Source of the DNA: Altererythrobacter sp.
GTDB taxonomy: Bacteria; Pseudomonadota; Alphaproteobacteria; Sphingomonadales; Sphingomonadaceae
Length of the DNA stretch: 64,000 bases
Assembly (NCBI GenBank): GCA_031178065.1
Contig: JAPSJS010000001.1
Coordinates: forward strand, 1-64,000
Reading direction: 5' to 3'
The notes below the pieces were generated by a model. That model saw nothing but the letters and a program-made list of their open reading frames with translations, did no database searches and had not been told where the DNA came from. The translations under genes were made by a program, and so were the position numbers. Shown here in pieces: positions 1-7,620 of the stretch (position 1 is its first letter; the number at the start of each line of letters is the position of its first letter).

Positions 1-1783
1 CGTGCCGACGGGCAACGGCTGGATGCACGAGATCAAGTTCGACGGGTACCGCGCGCTCGTCGCCGCGGCGGGGGAGGACGTGCGCGTCTATACCCGCAGC
101 GGCAAGGACTGGAGCGAGAAGTTCGCCCCGCTGGTCGCGAACTTCGCGGCGCTCGACCTGCCGTCATGCCTGATCGACGGTGAGATCGTCGCTTACGGGA
201 AAGACGGCAATCCCGATTTCTCGTCGCTCCAGAAGGTCCTCAAACGCGGGCACGGCTCCCAAGGGAAAGACGACGCCCTCACCTTCCACGCCTTCGACCT
301 CCTCGAAGTCGATGGAGAGGACCTGGCCAAGCTCCCAAACATCGAGCGCAAGGAACGGCTCGAGGCGCTGCTCAAGAACGCCGAGCCACCGATCCACGTC
401 GCCGACCACGTGATCGGCGCGGGCGAGAAGCTCTACCGCGCGATGTGCCAGGCGAAGCAGGAGGGGATCATCTCCAAGGCGGTGGACTCGCCCTATCGCG
501 GGACGCGCACGCGCAGCTGGGTCAAGGTCAAGTGCACGCTGCGGCAGGAATTCGTGATCATCGGGTGGAAGAAGTCGAGCGCCAAGGCGCGGCCGTTCTC
601 CTCGCTCCTGCTAGCGCAGCACGAGAACGGCGAACTCGTCTACAAAGGCAATGTCGGCACCGGCTTCAACCAGGACACGCTGGCTGACCTGGCGCGGAAA
701 ATGGCGCAACTGGAGCGCAAGAAGGCCCCCGCCGAGGTCGACAGGGTGGCAGCGCGCGGGGTCACCTGGCTCGCGCCCAAACTGGTCGCGGAGATCGCCT
801 TCGCCGAGTTCACCGCCGAAGGGAACGTGCGCCACGCGAGCTTCATCGGCCTGAGAAGCGACAAGCCCGCCGAGGATGTGACGCCGGAAGAGCCGGATGA
901 GGCGCCTCGGGATGAAGTGGCGGACGCGGTGAAGATCTCCAACCGCAGCCGCGTGATCTTTCCCGACAGCGGCCAGACCAAGGGCGATCTCGCCGACTAC
1001 TACGCCAGCATCGCGCCGCTGATGCTTCCCTTCGCCGCACTTCGCCCGGTCAGCCTCGTACGCTGTCCCCAGGGACGGGCGCGAAAGTGCTTTTTCCAGA
1101 AGCACGATTCCGGATCGTTCGGGGAGCACGTCCATCACGTCCCGATCACCGAGAAGAAGGGCGGTACCGAAGACTATCTATACGTCGAGGACGCCGCGGG
1201 CCTGCTCGCCTGCGTGCAGATGGGCACGATCGAATTCCACGGCTGGGGCGCCCGCAGCACCGAGGTGGAGGACCCTGACCGGATGGTGTTCGATCTCGAC
1301 CCCGATGAAGGGCTCGATTTCGGCAACGTCAAACAGGCCGCGAAGGACATTCGCAAGAAGCTCGCCGATCTCGGCCTCACCAGCTTCGCGATGCTTTCGG
1401 GCGGCAAGGGCGTGCACGTCGTGGTCCCCCTCACCCCCGGCCATTCGTGGGAGGAGCACAAGGACTTCTCCAAGCGCTTTGCCGAAGCGCTGAGCATGGC
1501 CGAGCCCGACCGCTTCGTCGCCACGATGAGCAAGGCCAAGCGCAAGGGGAAGATCTTCATCGACTATCTGCGCAACCAGCGCGGCAGCACGGCGGTGGTC
1601 CCCTACTCCGCCCGCGCGCGCAAAGGCGCGCCAGTGGCCGTGCCGATCTCCTGGAAGGAGCTGGACGACTTCGCGAATGCGCAGCCGTTCTCGATCTCCG
1701 ATGCGAAGGCGCTCCACAAGCGGGCGCAATCGAAGGCACTGGCCGGCTGGGGTTTCGCCGAACAACGCTTGCCGGACATCTGA
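1..1783 (+). CDS. ligD: LigD, multifunctional NHEJ DNA ligase/polymerase (5' end cut by window)
   Basis: This is the 3' part of an ATP-dependent DNA ligase D for non-homologous end joining. The visible protein opens at ligase motif I (EIKFDGYR, with the adenylated lysine about residue 12), so the start lies outside the window and the GTG at base 2 is internal. Motif III-like HAFDLLEVDG (about 95-105) and motif V WVKVK (about 175) close the adenylation/OB part. From about residue 305 an archaeo-eukaryotic-primase-type polymerase domain follows, with VFDLDPDEG (metal-binding Asp pair), GGKGVHVVVPL and DYLRNQRGSTAVVPYSARAR. The domain order ligase then polymerase is that of alphaproteobacterial LigD; any N-terminal phosphoesterase domain would be upstream. 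No ku gene is visible here. Confidence 0.95.
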   Translation, partial: VPTGNGWMHEIKFDGYRALVAAAGEDVRVYTRSGKDWSEKFAPLVANFAALDLPSCLIDGEIVAYGKDGNPDFSSLQKVLKRGHGSQGKDDALTFHAFDLLEVDGEDLAKLPNIERKERLEALLKNAEPPIHVADHVIGAGEKLYRAMCQAKQEGIISKAVDSPYRGTRTRSWVKVKCTLRQEFVIIGWKKSSAKARPFSSLLLAQHENGELVYKGNVGTGFNQDTLADLARKMAQLERKKAPAEVDRVAARGVTWLAPKLVAEIAFAEFTAEGNVRHASFIGLRSDKPAEDVTPEEPDEAPRDEVADAVKISNRSRVIFPDSGQTKGDLADYYASIAPLMLPFAALRPVSLVRCPQGRARKCFFQKHDSGSFGEHVHHVPITEKKGGTEDYLYVEDAAGLLACVQMGTIEFHGWGARSTEVEDPDRMVFDLDPDEGLDFGNVKQAAKDIRKKLADLGLTSFAMLSGGKGVHVVVPLTPGHSWEEHKDFSKRFAEALSMAEPDRFVATMSKAKRKGKIFIDYLRNQRGSTAVVPYSARARKGAPVAVPISWKELDDFANAQPFSISDAKALHKRAQSKALAGWGFAEQRLPDI

Positions 1784-1806
1784 GCGGGAAGTAGCGTCGC
1801 TTCCGA

Positions 1807-2958
1807 ATGATCGAACGCAAACTCACCGCCTGGCAAGAGGCCGGGCTGATCGACGCCGGAACGACAGCGTCGATCCGCGCCTACGAAGCGGAGCATTCGC
1901 GGCCCCTCGCGCTGTGGGCCGTGGTTGGGATCGGCGCGCTGGCGATCGGGCTCGGTCTCGTCTCGGTCGTGGCCGCCAACTGGGAGGCGATACCGGGAAC
2001 GGTGCGGCTCGCGGTCCATTTCGCGCTACTGGCGGTGCTTGCCGCCGCGCTCTGGTGGCGAGGCGAGGGGCTGCTGTCGCAGCGGCCCTGGGCACATGAG
2101 GCGCTGCTGTTCGTGTTTGCCGCGCTCGGGCTCACCTTCTTCGGGCATCTGGGCCAGGTCTATCAGACGAGCTCGCCGCTGTGGCAGCCGCTTGCCCTGT
2201 GGCTGGCGCTGTTCGCGCCGGTGATCCTGCTGCGCGGAGCGAGCTGGCTTACCGCAGCCCTGCTCGCCGTCGTGCTCGCCTACGCCTGCTGGGATTTTGC
2301 GGACCCGACGCGGCCGCTGTTCGGTTTCGACCGGGGGGAACGCCCCGCGCTCGTCATGGGCCTTGCGACCGCACTGCCCGTGCTGCTCGCACCGCTGGGC
2401 GCCTGGATGCGCGGGCGCAGCACGCGGATCGATTTCTGGCGCCGCCTCGAACAGCTCGGCTTCGCCTATGCGCTGGGCTGCGCCTCGCTGATCGCAGCCG
2501 CCAGCGGTCTCGACGACTTCGACCGCGACACCGAGCGCTTCCTCGCGTTCGCGACGCAGATCGTGCAGGCCGCCATCGGCCTCGGTGCAGCGGCTCTGGT
2601 TTTCGCCGCCAGGCGCAGCACCTCGGGACGCGCCGCGGCTTGCGTCATCGGCGGGGCAGCGCTCGTGCTGCTCGCCGCCCATCTTGTCGACGGGAGCATG
2701 CTGGGCGGCGCAATCCTGTTCATGGTGCTGTGGGTCGGCGTCGCGCTTGCGGCACTCCACGCGGGATGGCGGCGGATCTTCCAGCTCGCCGTCGCCGTGA
2801 TCGCGGTGCGGCTGGTGATCCTCAGCTTCGAGCTTGCAAGCGATCTGCTGACCAGCGGTGCTGGGCTGATCGTTGCCGGGCTGCTGATCCTCGCCGTGGC
2901 GTGGATCGCGGTACGCGTCTCGCGCCGGCTCGCTCCACCTGAGGAAAGCGCGCCATGA
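1807..2958 (+). CDS. DUF2157 polytopic membrane protein
   Basis: Integral membrane protein of 383 aa with the DUF2157 N-terminus: a short soluble segment (LTAWQEAGLIDAGTTASIRAYE) followed by about ten hydrophobic helices, including GIGALAIGLGLVSVVAANW. The function of the family is unknown. It overlaps the next gene by four bases (ATGA), and that gene encodes a GDYXXLXY protein, the usual partner of DUF2157, so the two are probably co-translated and act together at the inner membrane. It starts 23 bases after ligD and may be read through from it, but nothing links the functions. Confidence 0.8.
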   Translation: MIERKLTAWQEAGLIDAGTTASIRAYEAEHSRPLALWAVVGIGALAIGLGLVSVVAANWEAIPGTVRLAVHFALLAVLAAALWWRGEGLLSQRPWAHEALLFVFAALGLTFFGHLGQVYQTSSPLWQPLALWLALFAPVILLRGASWLTAALLAVVLAYACWDFADPTRPLFGFDRGERPALVMGLATALPVLLAPLGAWMRGRSTRIDFWRRLEQLGFAYALGCASLIAAASGLDDFDRDTERFLAFATQIVQAAIGLGAAALVFAARRSTSGRAAACVIGGAALVLLAAHLVDGSMLGGAILFMVLWVGVALAALHAGWRRIFQLAVAVIAVRLVILSFELASDLLTSGAGLIVAGLLILAVAWIAVRVSRRLAPPEESAP

Positions 2959-3473
2959 ACCGCCGCCTCGCTCTGGTCCTGACCCTGGCGCTCCCGCTCG
3001 CCGGCCTCGCCGCGAGCTGGGCAACGACGCACCGAACGGCACAGCAGGGCACTGAATGGCTCGTACCGATCGGTGGCTACGACCCGCGCGACCTGCTGCG
3101 CGGCCACTACGTGATCTACACCTACGATTGGCCGGGTCTTGAAGGCGGGTCGGCCGACCTCACGAGCGAGCCGATGCTGTGTCTCGAGGGGCAAGCCCCC
3201 AATCTGGCGCGCGCGCATCTGCCCGGCGGCAAGCCCTGCGAGCACCCCGTCCGGGCGAGCGGCGGCTGGAACGACCCCGAAGGCGGACTGGCAAGCGGCC
3301 GCCTCTATGTCTCGCAGGAACGCGCGGCTACGCTTCAGCGTCAGCTCGCGGATCCCAAGCTGCAGGGCATCGTCCGTATCCGCGTGCGCAAGGACGGGCA
3401 CCTGACCCCGCTCGATATCACGTTCCGCCCTCGCCCGGCCGTCCCCGGGGCCCCGGTCGACCCAACCCCGTAA
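2955..3473 (+). CDS. GDYXXLXY domain protein
   Basis: Protein of 172 aa with an N-terminal signal or anchor helix (LALVLTLALPLAGLAASW) and the family signature near residue 35-55 (DPRDLLRGHYVIYTYDW, a variant of GDYxxLxY). Later segments (GRLYVSQERA) fit the extracytoplasmic GDYXXLXY family, whose role is unknown. It is translationally coupled to the DUF2157 gene by an ATGA overlap. Its 3' end overlaps the convergent DUF1289 gene by 56 bp. Confidence 0.75.
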   Translation: MNRRLALVLTLALPLAGLAASWATTHRTAQQGTEWLVPIGGYDPRDLLRGHYVIYTYDWPGLEGGSADLTSEPMLCLEGQAPNLARAHLPGGKPCEHPVRASGGWNDPEGGLASGRLYVSQERAATLQRQLADPKLQGIVRIRVRKDGHLTPLDITFRPRPAVPGAPVDPTP

Positions 3474-3633
3474 GTCGCTCGCGCGCGGCCGCGACGATTC
3501 GCCTCTTTTCCGCGTCGCTTGCCGCCGCCCAGCGGCCGATCTCCTCAAGCGTTCGCCCACACCCTTCGCACAGGTCACCTGCTGCGGAGACGCGGCAGAC
3601 GTTACGGCAGGGGGAGGCGATCTCGTCAGCCAT
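3418..3633 (-). CDS. DUF1289 domain small cysteine protein
   Basis: About 71 aa with the DUF1289 pattern: SPCRNVCRV, then GDLCEGCGRTLEEI, then W and a basic C-terminal helix. The four cysteines suggest a small metal site; biochemical function is unknown. The ORF track begins at an upstream GTG (3726), but the domain starts right after ATG 3633, which I take as the start. The frame stays open upstream of 3633 (GWIEPEERHRQTAVRG...), so a longer form cannot be excluded. Confidence 0.7.
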   Translation of the reverse strand: MADEIASPCRNVCRVSAAGDLCEGCGRTLEEIGRWAAASDAEKRRIVAAARERLTGLGRPGPRGRPGEGGT

Positions 3634-3963
3634 CGCCGCGCGATCGCGGAGCAGCCGGGCAATTGCAAAGGCGTTCTCGTGCGCCGGACGCGCCTCCCGT
3701 GCCGCAAAGCAACGAAGGCCTCGCACGGCGGTCTGGCGGTGGCGCTCCTCAGGCTCTATCCATCCGGCCGGATAGACCAGTCGATGCTGGCGATCGCCCG
3801 TGGCTGAGCGACGGGACGCATCGTCCGCAAGGGAGGCAGCCGCGGGGCAGAGCGCCTACATCTTCGTCTTCGACCACTGCTATCCTGCGGCGCGCGCATG
3901 CGACCTGTGCGCCTTCCGTGCGGGCGAGCGCCCTTCGTGTTCGAAGCTCCGGCGCGAGCTGCG
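3634..3963. other. 330-bp gap without a convincing gene
   Basis: No recognisable gene. A 77-aa plus-strand ORF (3800-4033, GTG start) contains CDLCAFRAGERPSC, but it runs into the esterase on the other strand and matches no family I know. The minus frame open upstream of the DUF1289 start could be a gene remnant. I see no RNA gene or repeat. Confidence 0.4.
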
Positions 3964-4788
3964 TCAGGCGTTCGATCCCCGAAGGACCTCGCCGAAGAAC
4001 AGCAGCGTGTCCGTCAGATGGCGGCGCCAGTAGGGCCAGTCGTGGCCGCCTTCATGCTCGGCGTAGTCGTGGGCGACGCCCGCTGCGGCAAGGGCCGTGT
4101 GCAGGGCTCGGTTTGCCGGGAGGAGATCGTCGTCCCGCCCGCAGTCGAAGCGGAACGGCGGCAGCGGTGCCGATGCGCTGCGAAGGGCGGCTAGGACACT
4201 CGTGTCGGCAGCATTCGTGCTCCAATCCCGGCGCGATCCGGGCGCTATGAGCGTGTCGAGCTGGCTCGCCTCTATGATGGCCGAGTGCGCTGACGCGGCT
4301 CGGAAGCGTTCGGGATACTTACCGAGAAGGCGAAGCGCCGCGAAGCCGCCCATGCTGAGCCCCGCGATCAGCAGCGGCGAGTGTTCGCTGGAGGCGGGCA
4401 CCGCCAATCGGGCGGCCAGCGGGACCTCGTCCACTATCCAGCGCTCGAAGTCCCGGTCGCGGTGCGGGACATAGCCCGATCCGTCGCGCCACAATCCGTC
4501 GGAGGGCATGGCGAGTACCATCGGAGGTACGGCTTCTGAGGCGACCAGCTCGGCCAGGGTTCGATGCGCCGCCCCCTTGAACGCCCATGCCCAATGGGAG
4601 CCGTAGACGCCGTGGAGGAGGAGAACGATCGGCAAGTCCGCGGCGCCCTCCGCACCGGGCGGCGCATAGAGCGTGACATCCGCGCGGTGCCCGAGCGCCG
4701 GGCTGGAGACGGTCATGAAGGTGAAGCCCGGCTCCGTCAGCGCGGGATCAGAACACTCGATCGTTCGGAAAGTCGGCCGGTCAGTCAA
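3964..4788 (-). CDS. Esterase D-family alpha/beta hydrolase
   Basis: Putative serine esterase of the esterase D / S-formylglutathione hydrolase superfamily. Visible features are the oxyanion-side segment LPIVLLLHGVYGSHWAW, nucleophile elbow GLSMGG, acid-side CGRDDDLL and catalytic His in EGGHDWPYW. The ORF track starts at 4872, but the family N-terminus begins at TDRPTFRTIE, directly after a TTG at 4788 that overlaps the end of the dehydrogenase gene by eight bases (TTGACTGA), so I choose the coupled TTG start. No signal peptide is then present and the enzyme would be cytoplasmic. Being coupled to a zinc alcohol dehydrogenase suggests a shared substrate, as in aldehyde or thioester detoxification; the real substrate is unknown. 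Confidence 0.75.
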   Translation of the reverse strand: MTDRPTFRTIECSDPALTEPGFTFMTVSSPALGHRADVTLYAPPGAEGAADLPIVLLLHGVYGSHWAWAFKGAAHRTLAELVASEAVPPMVLAMPSDGLWRDGSGYVPHRDRDFERWIVDEVPLAARLAVPASSEHSPLLIAGLSMGGFAALRLLGKYPERFRAASAHSAIIEASQLDTLIAPGSRRDWSTNAADTSVLAALRSASAPLPPFRFDCGRDDDLLPANRALHTALAAAGVAHDYAEHEGGHDWPYWRRHLTDTLLFFGEVLRGSNA

Positions 4789-5908
4789 GCAGCACGACTC
4801 CCTTCGTGGTTCGGCCGGCGAGCATATCCTCCAGCGCCGCTCCCAGCTCGTGCAGGCGATAGGTGGCATCAACCATCGATGCGAGCTCGAGCGCTCCGGA
4901 CAATGCCCAGTCGATCAGGCGGGGGAAGTCCCGGTCCGGAACGCAGCCGCCGTAGAGCGGCGTGAGATAGCGCTTGTTCCACTGGAACCACGGCATAGGA
5001 ACCGTAACCTCTCCGTGCGAGCCGCTGAGTTGCAGCGCGTTGCCGCCATCGCGCGCCAAGCGCAGCGGCAGGAAGGAAAGCGCGGCCTGCCCGGTCGCCT
5101 CGAAAGCGTGATCGGCGCCGCGCTCTCCGGTCATGGCAATCACGGCCTCAATCAGCGCCCGGTGGCCGGCGTCGTCGCGCGAGGCGAGGAGGCAGTCGGT
5201 GGCGCCGAGCTCCCGCGCACGGTCGAGCTTCGCCGGATGGAGATCGACCGCGATGATCCGCCCGGCGCCGGCCAGGCGCGCACCCTGAATCACACTGAGA
5301 CCGACGCCGCCGCATCCCAGCACGGCGACGCTCTCCCCCGGCTGCACTTCGGCAATGTTGATTGCCGATCCCACGCCCGTCATCACGCCGCAGCCGAGAA
5401 TGCAGGCCTGCGCCAGAGGCAGCTCGGAAGGAAGCGGGGTCAGTGCCTCGGGGCGGACGAGCGCGTACTCGGCGAACGTGCCGAGATTGAACGAGCGCTC
5501 GATCGCGCGCCGGTTCCAGAGGGTGTGGCCAAGGCCGGCCGCACTCGTCCCCAGCGATACGTCCCGCGCCAGCGTCCGTTCGCAGAGCGGAGCATTGCCG
5601 CGGGCGCATTGCGCACAGCGCCCGCAGGGTATCGCCCAGTTGAGCAGGACCGGCTGGCCAACCACGAAGCCCGTGACGGCGTCGCCAACCGCCTCGATCA
5701 CGCCCGCGCCTTCATGGCCCATGACCAGCGGGCCGGGCCAATGCAGCGACGCATGATCGGTATGGCAGACGCCGGCCGCCTTCAGCCGCACGCGCACCTC
5801 GTCCTCCGCCGGTGCGCGAACTTCGACCGGTTCTATGACGAACGCGCCCGCCCCGTCCGCAATCGCGGCGAGGGCCGTGCGCGGCGAAGGCGGTGGCGAC
5901 GTCGACAT
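4781..5908 (-). CDS. Zinc-dependent alcohol dehydrogenase (MDR superfamily)
   Basis: Medium-chain Zn alcohol dehydrogenase of 375 aa. Catalytic zinc ligands are visible as Cys48 (GVCHTD), His65-Glu66 (GHEGAG) and the Cys in ILGCGVMTG. The structural zinc site is Cys95/98/101/109 (CGRCAQCARGNAPLC). The Rossmann motif GCGGVGLS is followed by an acidic residue (AVDLHPAK), which favours NAD over NADP. The lobe resembles class III (glutathione-dependent formaldehyde) dehydrogenases and their relatives. It overlaps the esterase gene and lies downstream of the MFS and TonB receptor genes in the same direction. Substrate not predictable from the sequence. Confidence 0.88.
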   Translation of the reverse strand: MSTSPPPSPRTALAAIADGAGAFVIEPVEVRAPAEDEVRVRLKAAGVCHTDHASLHWPGPLVMGHEGAGVIEAVGDAVTGFVVGQPVLLNWAIPCGRCAQCARGNAPLCERTLARDVSLGTSAAGLGHTLWNRRAIERSFNLGTFAEYALVRPEALTPLPSELPLAQACILGCGVMTGVGSAINIAEVQPGESVAVLGCGGVGLSVIQGARLAGAGRIIAVDLHPAKLDRARELGATDCLLASRDDAGHRALIEAVIAMTGERGADHAFEATGQAALSFLPLRLARDGGNALQLSGSHGEVTVPMPWFQWNKRYLTPLYGGCVPDRDFPRLIDWALSGALELASMVDATYRLHELGAALEDMLAGRTTKGVVLLD

Positions 5909-6003
5909 CGGCGAAGACTAGCGGCCGCGACGCCCGACGTCAGTCACGCACCCTGTCGCGATGGCGGCGGAAAACTGTCATCGGCCGAACTGGCGGAACG
6001 GTC

Positions 6004-7506
6004 CTAGGCCGATCCGCCGCCATGGGGTTCCGTGTGCCGCGGCAGACCGGCGGCAACGACGGCCGCGGCCAGCATGAACGCGGCGGCGATCGGCATCGAC
6101 CAGACGGGCGCGCCGGGGAAGAACGTGCTCGAAATACTGCCCATCACGGTCGAGACGAGGAGCTGCGGCAGCACGATGAAGATGTTGAACAGTCCCATGT
6201 AGATGCCGAGCTTGTTCTGCGGCAGCGCATCGCACAGGATCGCGTAGGGCATGGTGAGGATCGATGCCCAGGCGATGCCAACGCCGATCATAGAGACGAT
6301 CAGCAGGTCCGGGTCGCTGATGAACAGGAACGAGAGATAGCCCGCCGCTCCGGCCGCGAGATTCACCATGTGCGTCGCGGGCCGCCCGACGCGCGCGGCG
6401 ATCCAGGGCAGCACGAATGCGTAGAGGGCAGCAACGCCGTTGTAGACCGCGAAAAGCACGCCCACCCAGTCGGCACCATCGTTGTAAGCCTGGCTGGTCG
6501 GGTCGGAGGCGCCGAACTGGTGCTGCGTCACCACGGGCGTCGCGTAGATCCACATGATGAAGAGCGCGAACCAGGAGAAGAACTGAACCACCGCCAACCG
6601 CTTCATCACCGGCGACATCGAGTGAAGATCGCTCAGGATCTCCGACAGCGCCCCTACCCTCGCGCGCCGTTTGACCCGGGCCGCGCTGACGATCTGTGCC
6701 AGGCCGAACGCGGCGAAGCCGCCGCCGAGAATGTAGAGCGGATTGTCGAGATCGAACAAGGACACCAGTGCGAAGACCAGAACGCCGGCCAGTAGCCACC
6801 ATACCCCGCCCTTCGGCACGGTGAGATCGTCATGCCCCACAGGGCCGCTGATGCGCTGGTAGCCGCCCTGACGCTCCAGCTCGTCGGGGGAATATTCCTT
6901 GGTCGAAACCACCGTCCAGAGGACGGCGAGGAAGAGGGCCGCGCCGCCGGCGTAGAAAGCGTAGCGAACCGAGGGCGGGATCACTCCTTCGGGCGCCGTG
7001 TTGGCGACGCCGAGATATTGCGTGATGACGATCGGCGCGACCGAGGCGACGACGGCGCCGGCCCCGATGAACACGGTCTGGAAGGCATAGCCGGCGGTGC
7101 GCTGCGCACGCCCGAGCATGTCGCCGACGAAGGCCCGGAACGGCTCCATCGAGATATTGATCGAGGCGTCGAGCAGCCACAGAAGCCCCGCCGCGACCCA
7201 CAGGGCGCCTGCATGCGGAAACCAGAAAAGCGCCGCCGTGCTAAGGATCGCGCCCGCCAGGAAGTAGGGCCGGCGGCGGCCGAGCCGGGTCCATGTCCGG
7301 TCGCTCAGATAGCCGACGACGGGCTGAACGAGGAGACCGGTGACCGGCCCTGCGATCCACAGGATCGGCAAGTCGTCGATCGAGGCGCCAAGGGTCTGGA
7401 ATATCCGGCTGACATTGGCGCCCTGCAGCGCAAAGCCGATCTGGATTCCGAAGAAGCCGAACGAAATATTCCAGAGCTGCCAGAAGCCGAGCTTCGGCTT
7501 GTCCAT
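6004..7506 (-). CDS. MFS sugar transporter, SLC45/GPH-like
   Basis: Twelve-helix major facilitator permease of 500 aa. The first loop carries GYLSDRTWTRLGRRRP, the RxGRRRP-type signature shared by sucrose/maltose H+ symporters of the SLC45 type; N-terminal LWNISFGFFGIQIGFALQ is also typical. I start at ATG 7506 (MDKPKLGFW) because GAGGAGG lies six bases before it; the GTG at 7533 has no such site. It sits between the TonB receptor and the dehydrogenase, so it probably moves oligosaccharides released in the periplasm across the inner membrane. Substrate inferred from the glucan-degrading neighbours. Confidence 0.85.
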   Translation of the reverse strand: MDKPKLGFWQLWNISFGFFGIQIGFALQGANVSRIFQTLGASIDDLPILWIAGPVTGLLVQPVVGYLSDRTWTRLGRRRPYFLAGAILSTAALFWFPHAGALWVAAGLLWLLDASINISMEPFRAFVGDMLGRAQRTAGYAFQTVFIGAGAVVASVAPIVITQYLGVANTAPEGVIPPSVRYAFYAGGAALFLAVLWTVVSTKEYSPDELERQGGYQRISGPVGHDDLTVPKGGVWWLLAGVLVFALVSLFDLDNPLYILGGGFAAFGLAQIVSAARVKRRARVGALSEILSDLHSMSPVMKRLAVVQFFSWFALFIMWIYATPVVTQHQFGASDPTSQAYNDGADWVGVLFAVYNGVAALYAFVLPWIAARVGRPATHMVNLAAGAAGYLSFLFISDPDLLIVSMIGVGIAWASILTMPYAILCDALPQNKLGIYMGLFNIFIVLPQLLVSTVMGSISSTFFPGAPVWSMPIAAAFMLAAAVVAAGLPRHTEPHGGGSA

Positions 7507-7553
7507 CCATGCCTCCTCAAAACCGTCCGGCATTCCGGATCGGACAATCCATA

Positions 7554-7586
7554 GGAAAAGAGCGGCGCTCTCGCACCGCTCTTTCC
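7554..7586 (-). terminator. Hairpin between TonB receptor and MFS genes
   Basis: On the minus strand GGAAAGAGCGG pairs with CCGCTCTTTTCC around a 10-base loop (one bulged A), in the gap after the receptor stop. With four T inside the 3' arm it may act as a partial terminator or mRNA-stabilising stem, lowering MFS expression relative to the receptor. Confidence 0.5.
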
Positions 7587-7620
7587 GGTTAGTCGCTTCA
7601 GATCGCAGCCGGTGCCACGA

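Noticed and set aside
2466-3707. 413-aa minus-strand ORF
   Set aside because: Antisense to DUF2157/GDYXXLXY, low-complexity Arg-rich composition, no start signal or family features.
3800-4033. 77-aa plus-strand ORF with CDLC and Cys residues
   Set aside because: Overlaps the esterase gene end on the other strand and matches no family; kept only as a remark in the gap entry.
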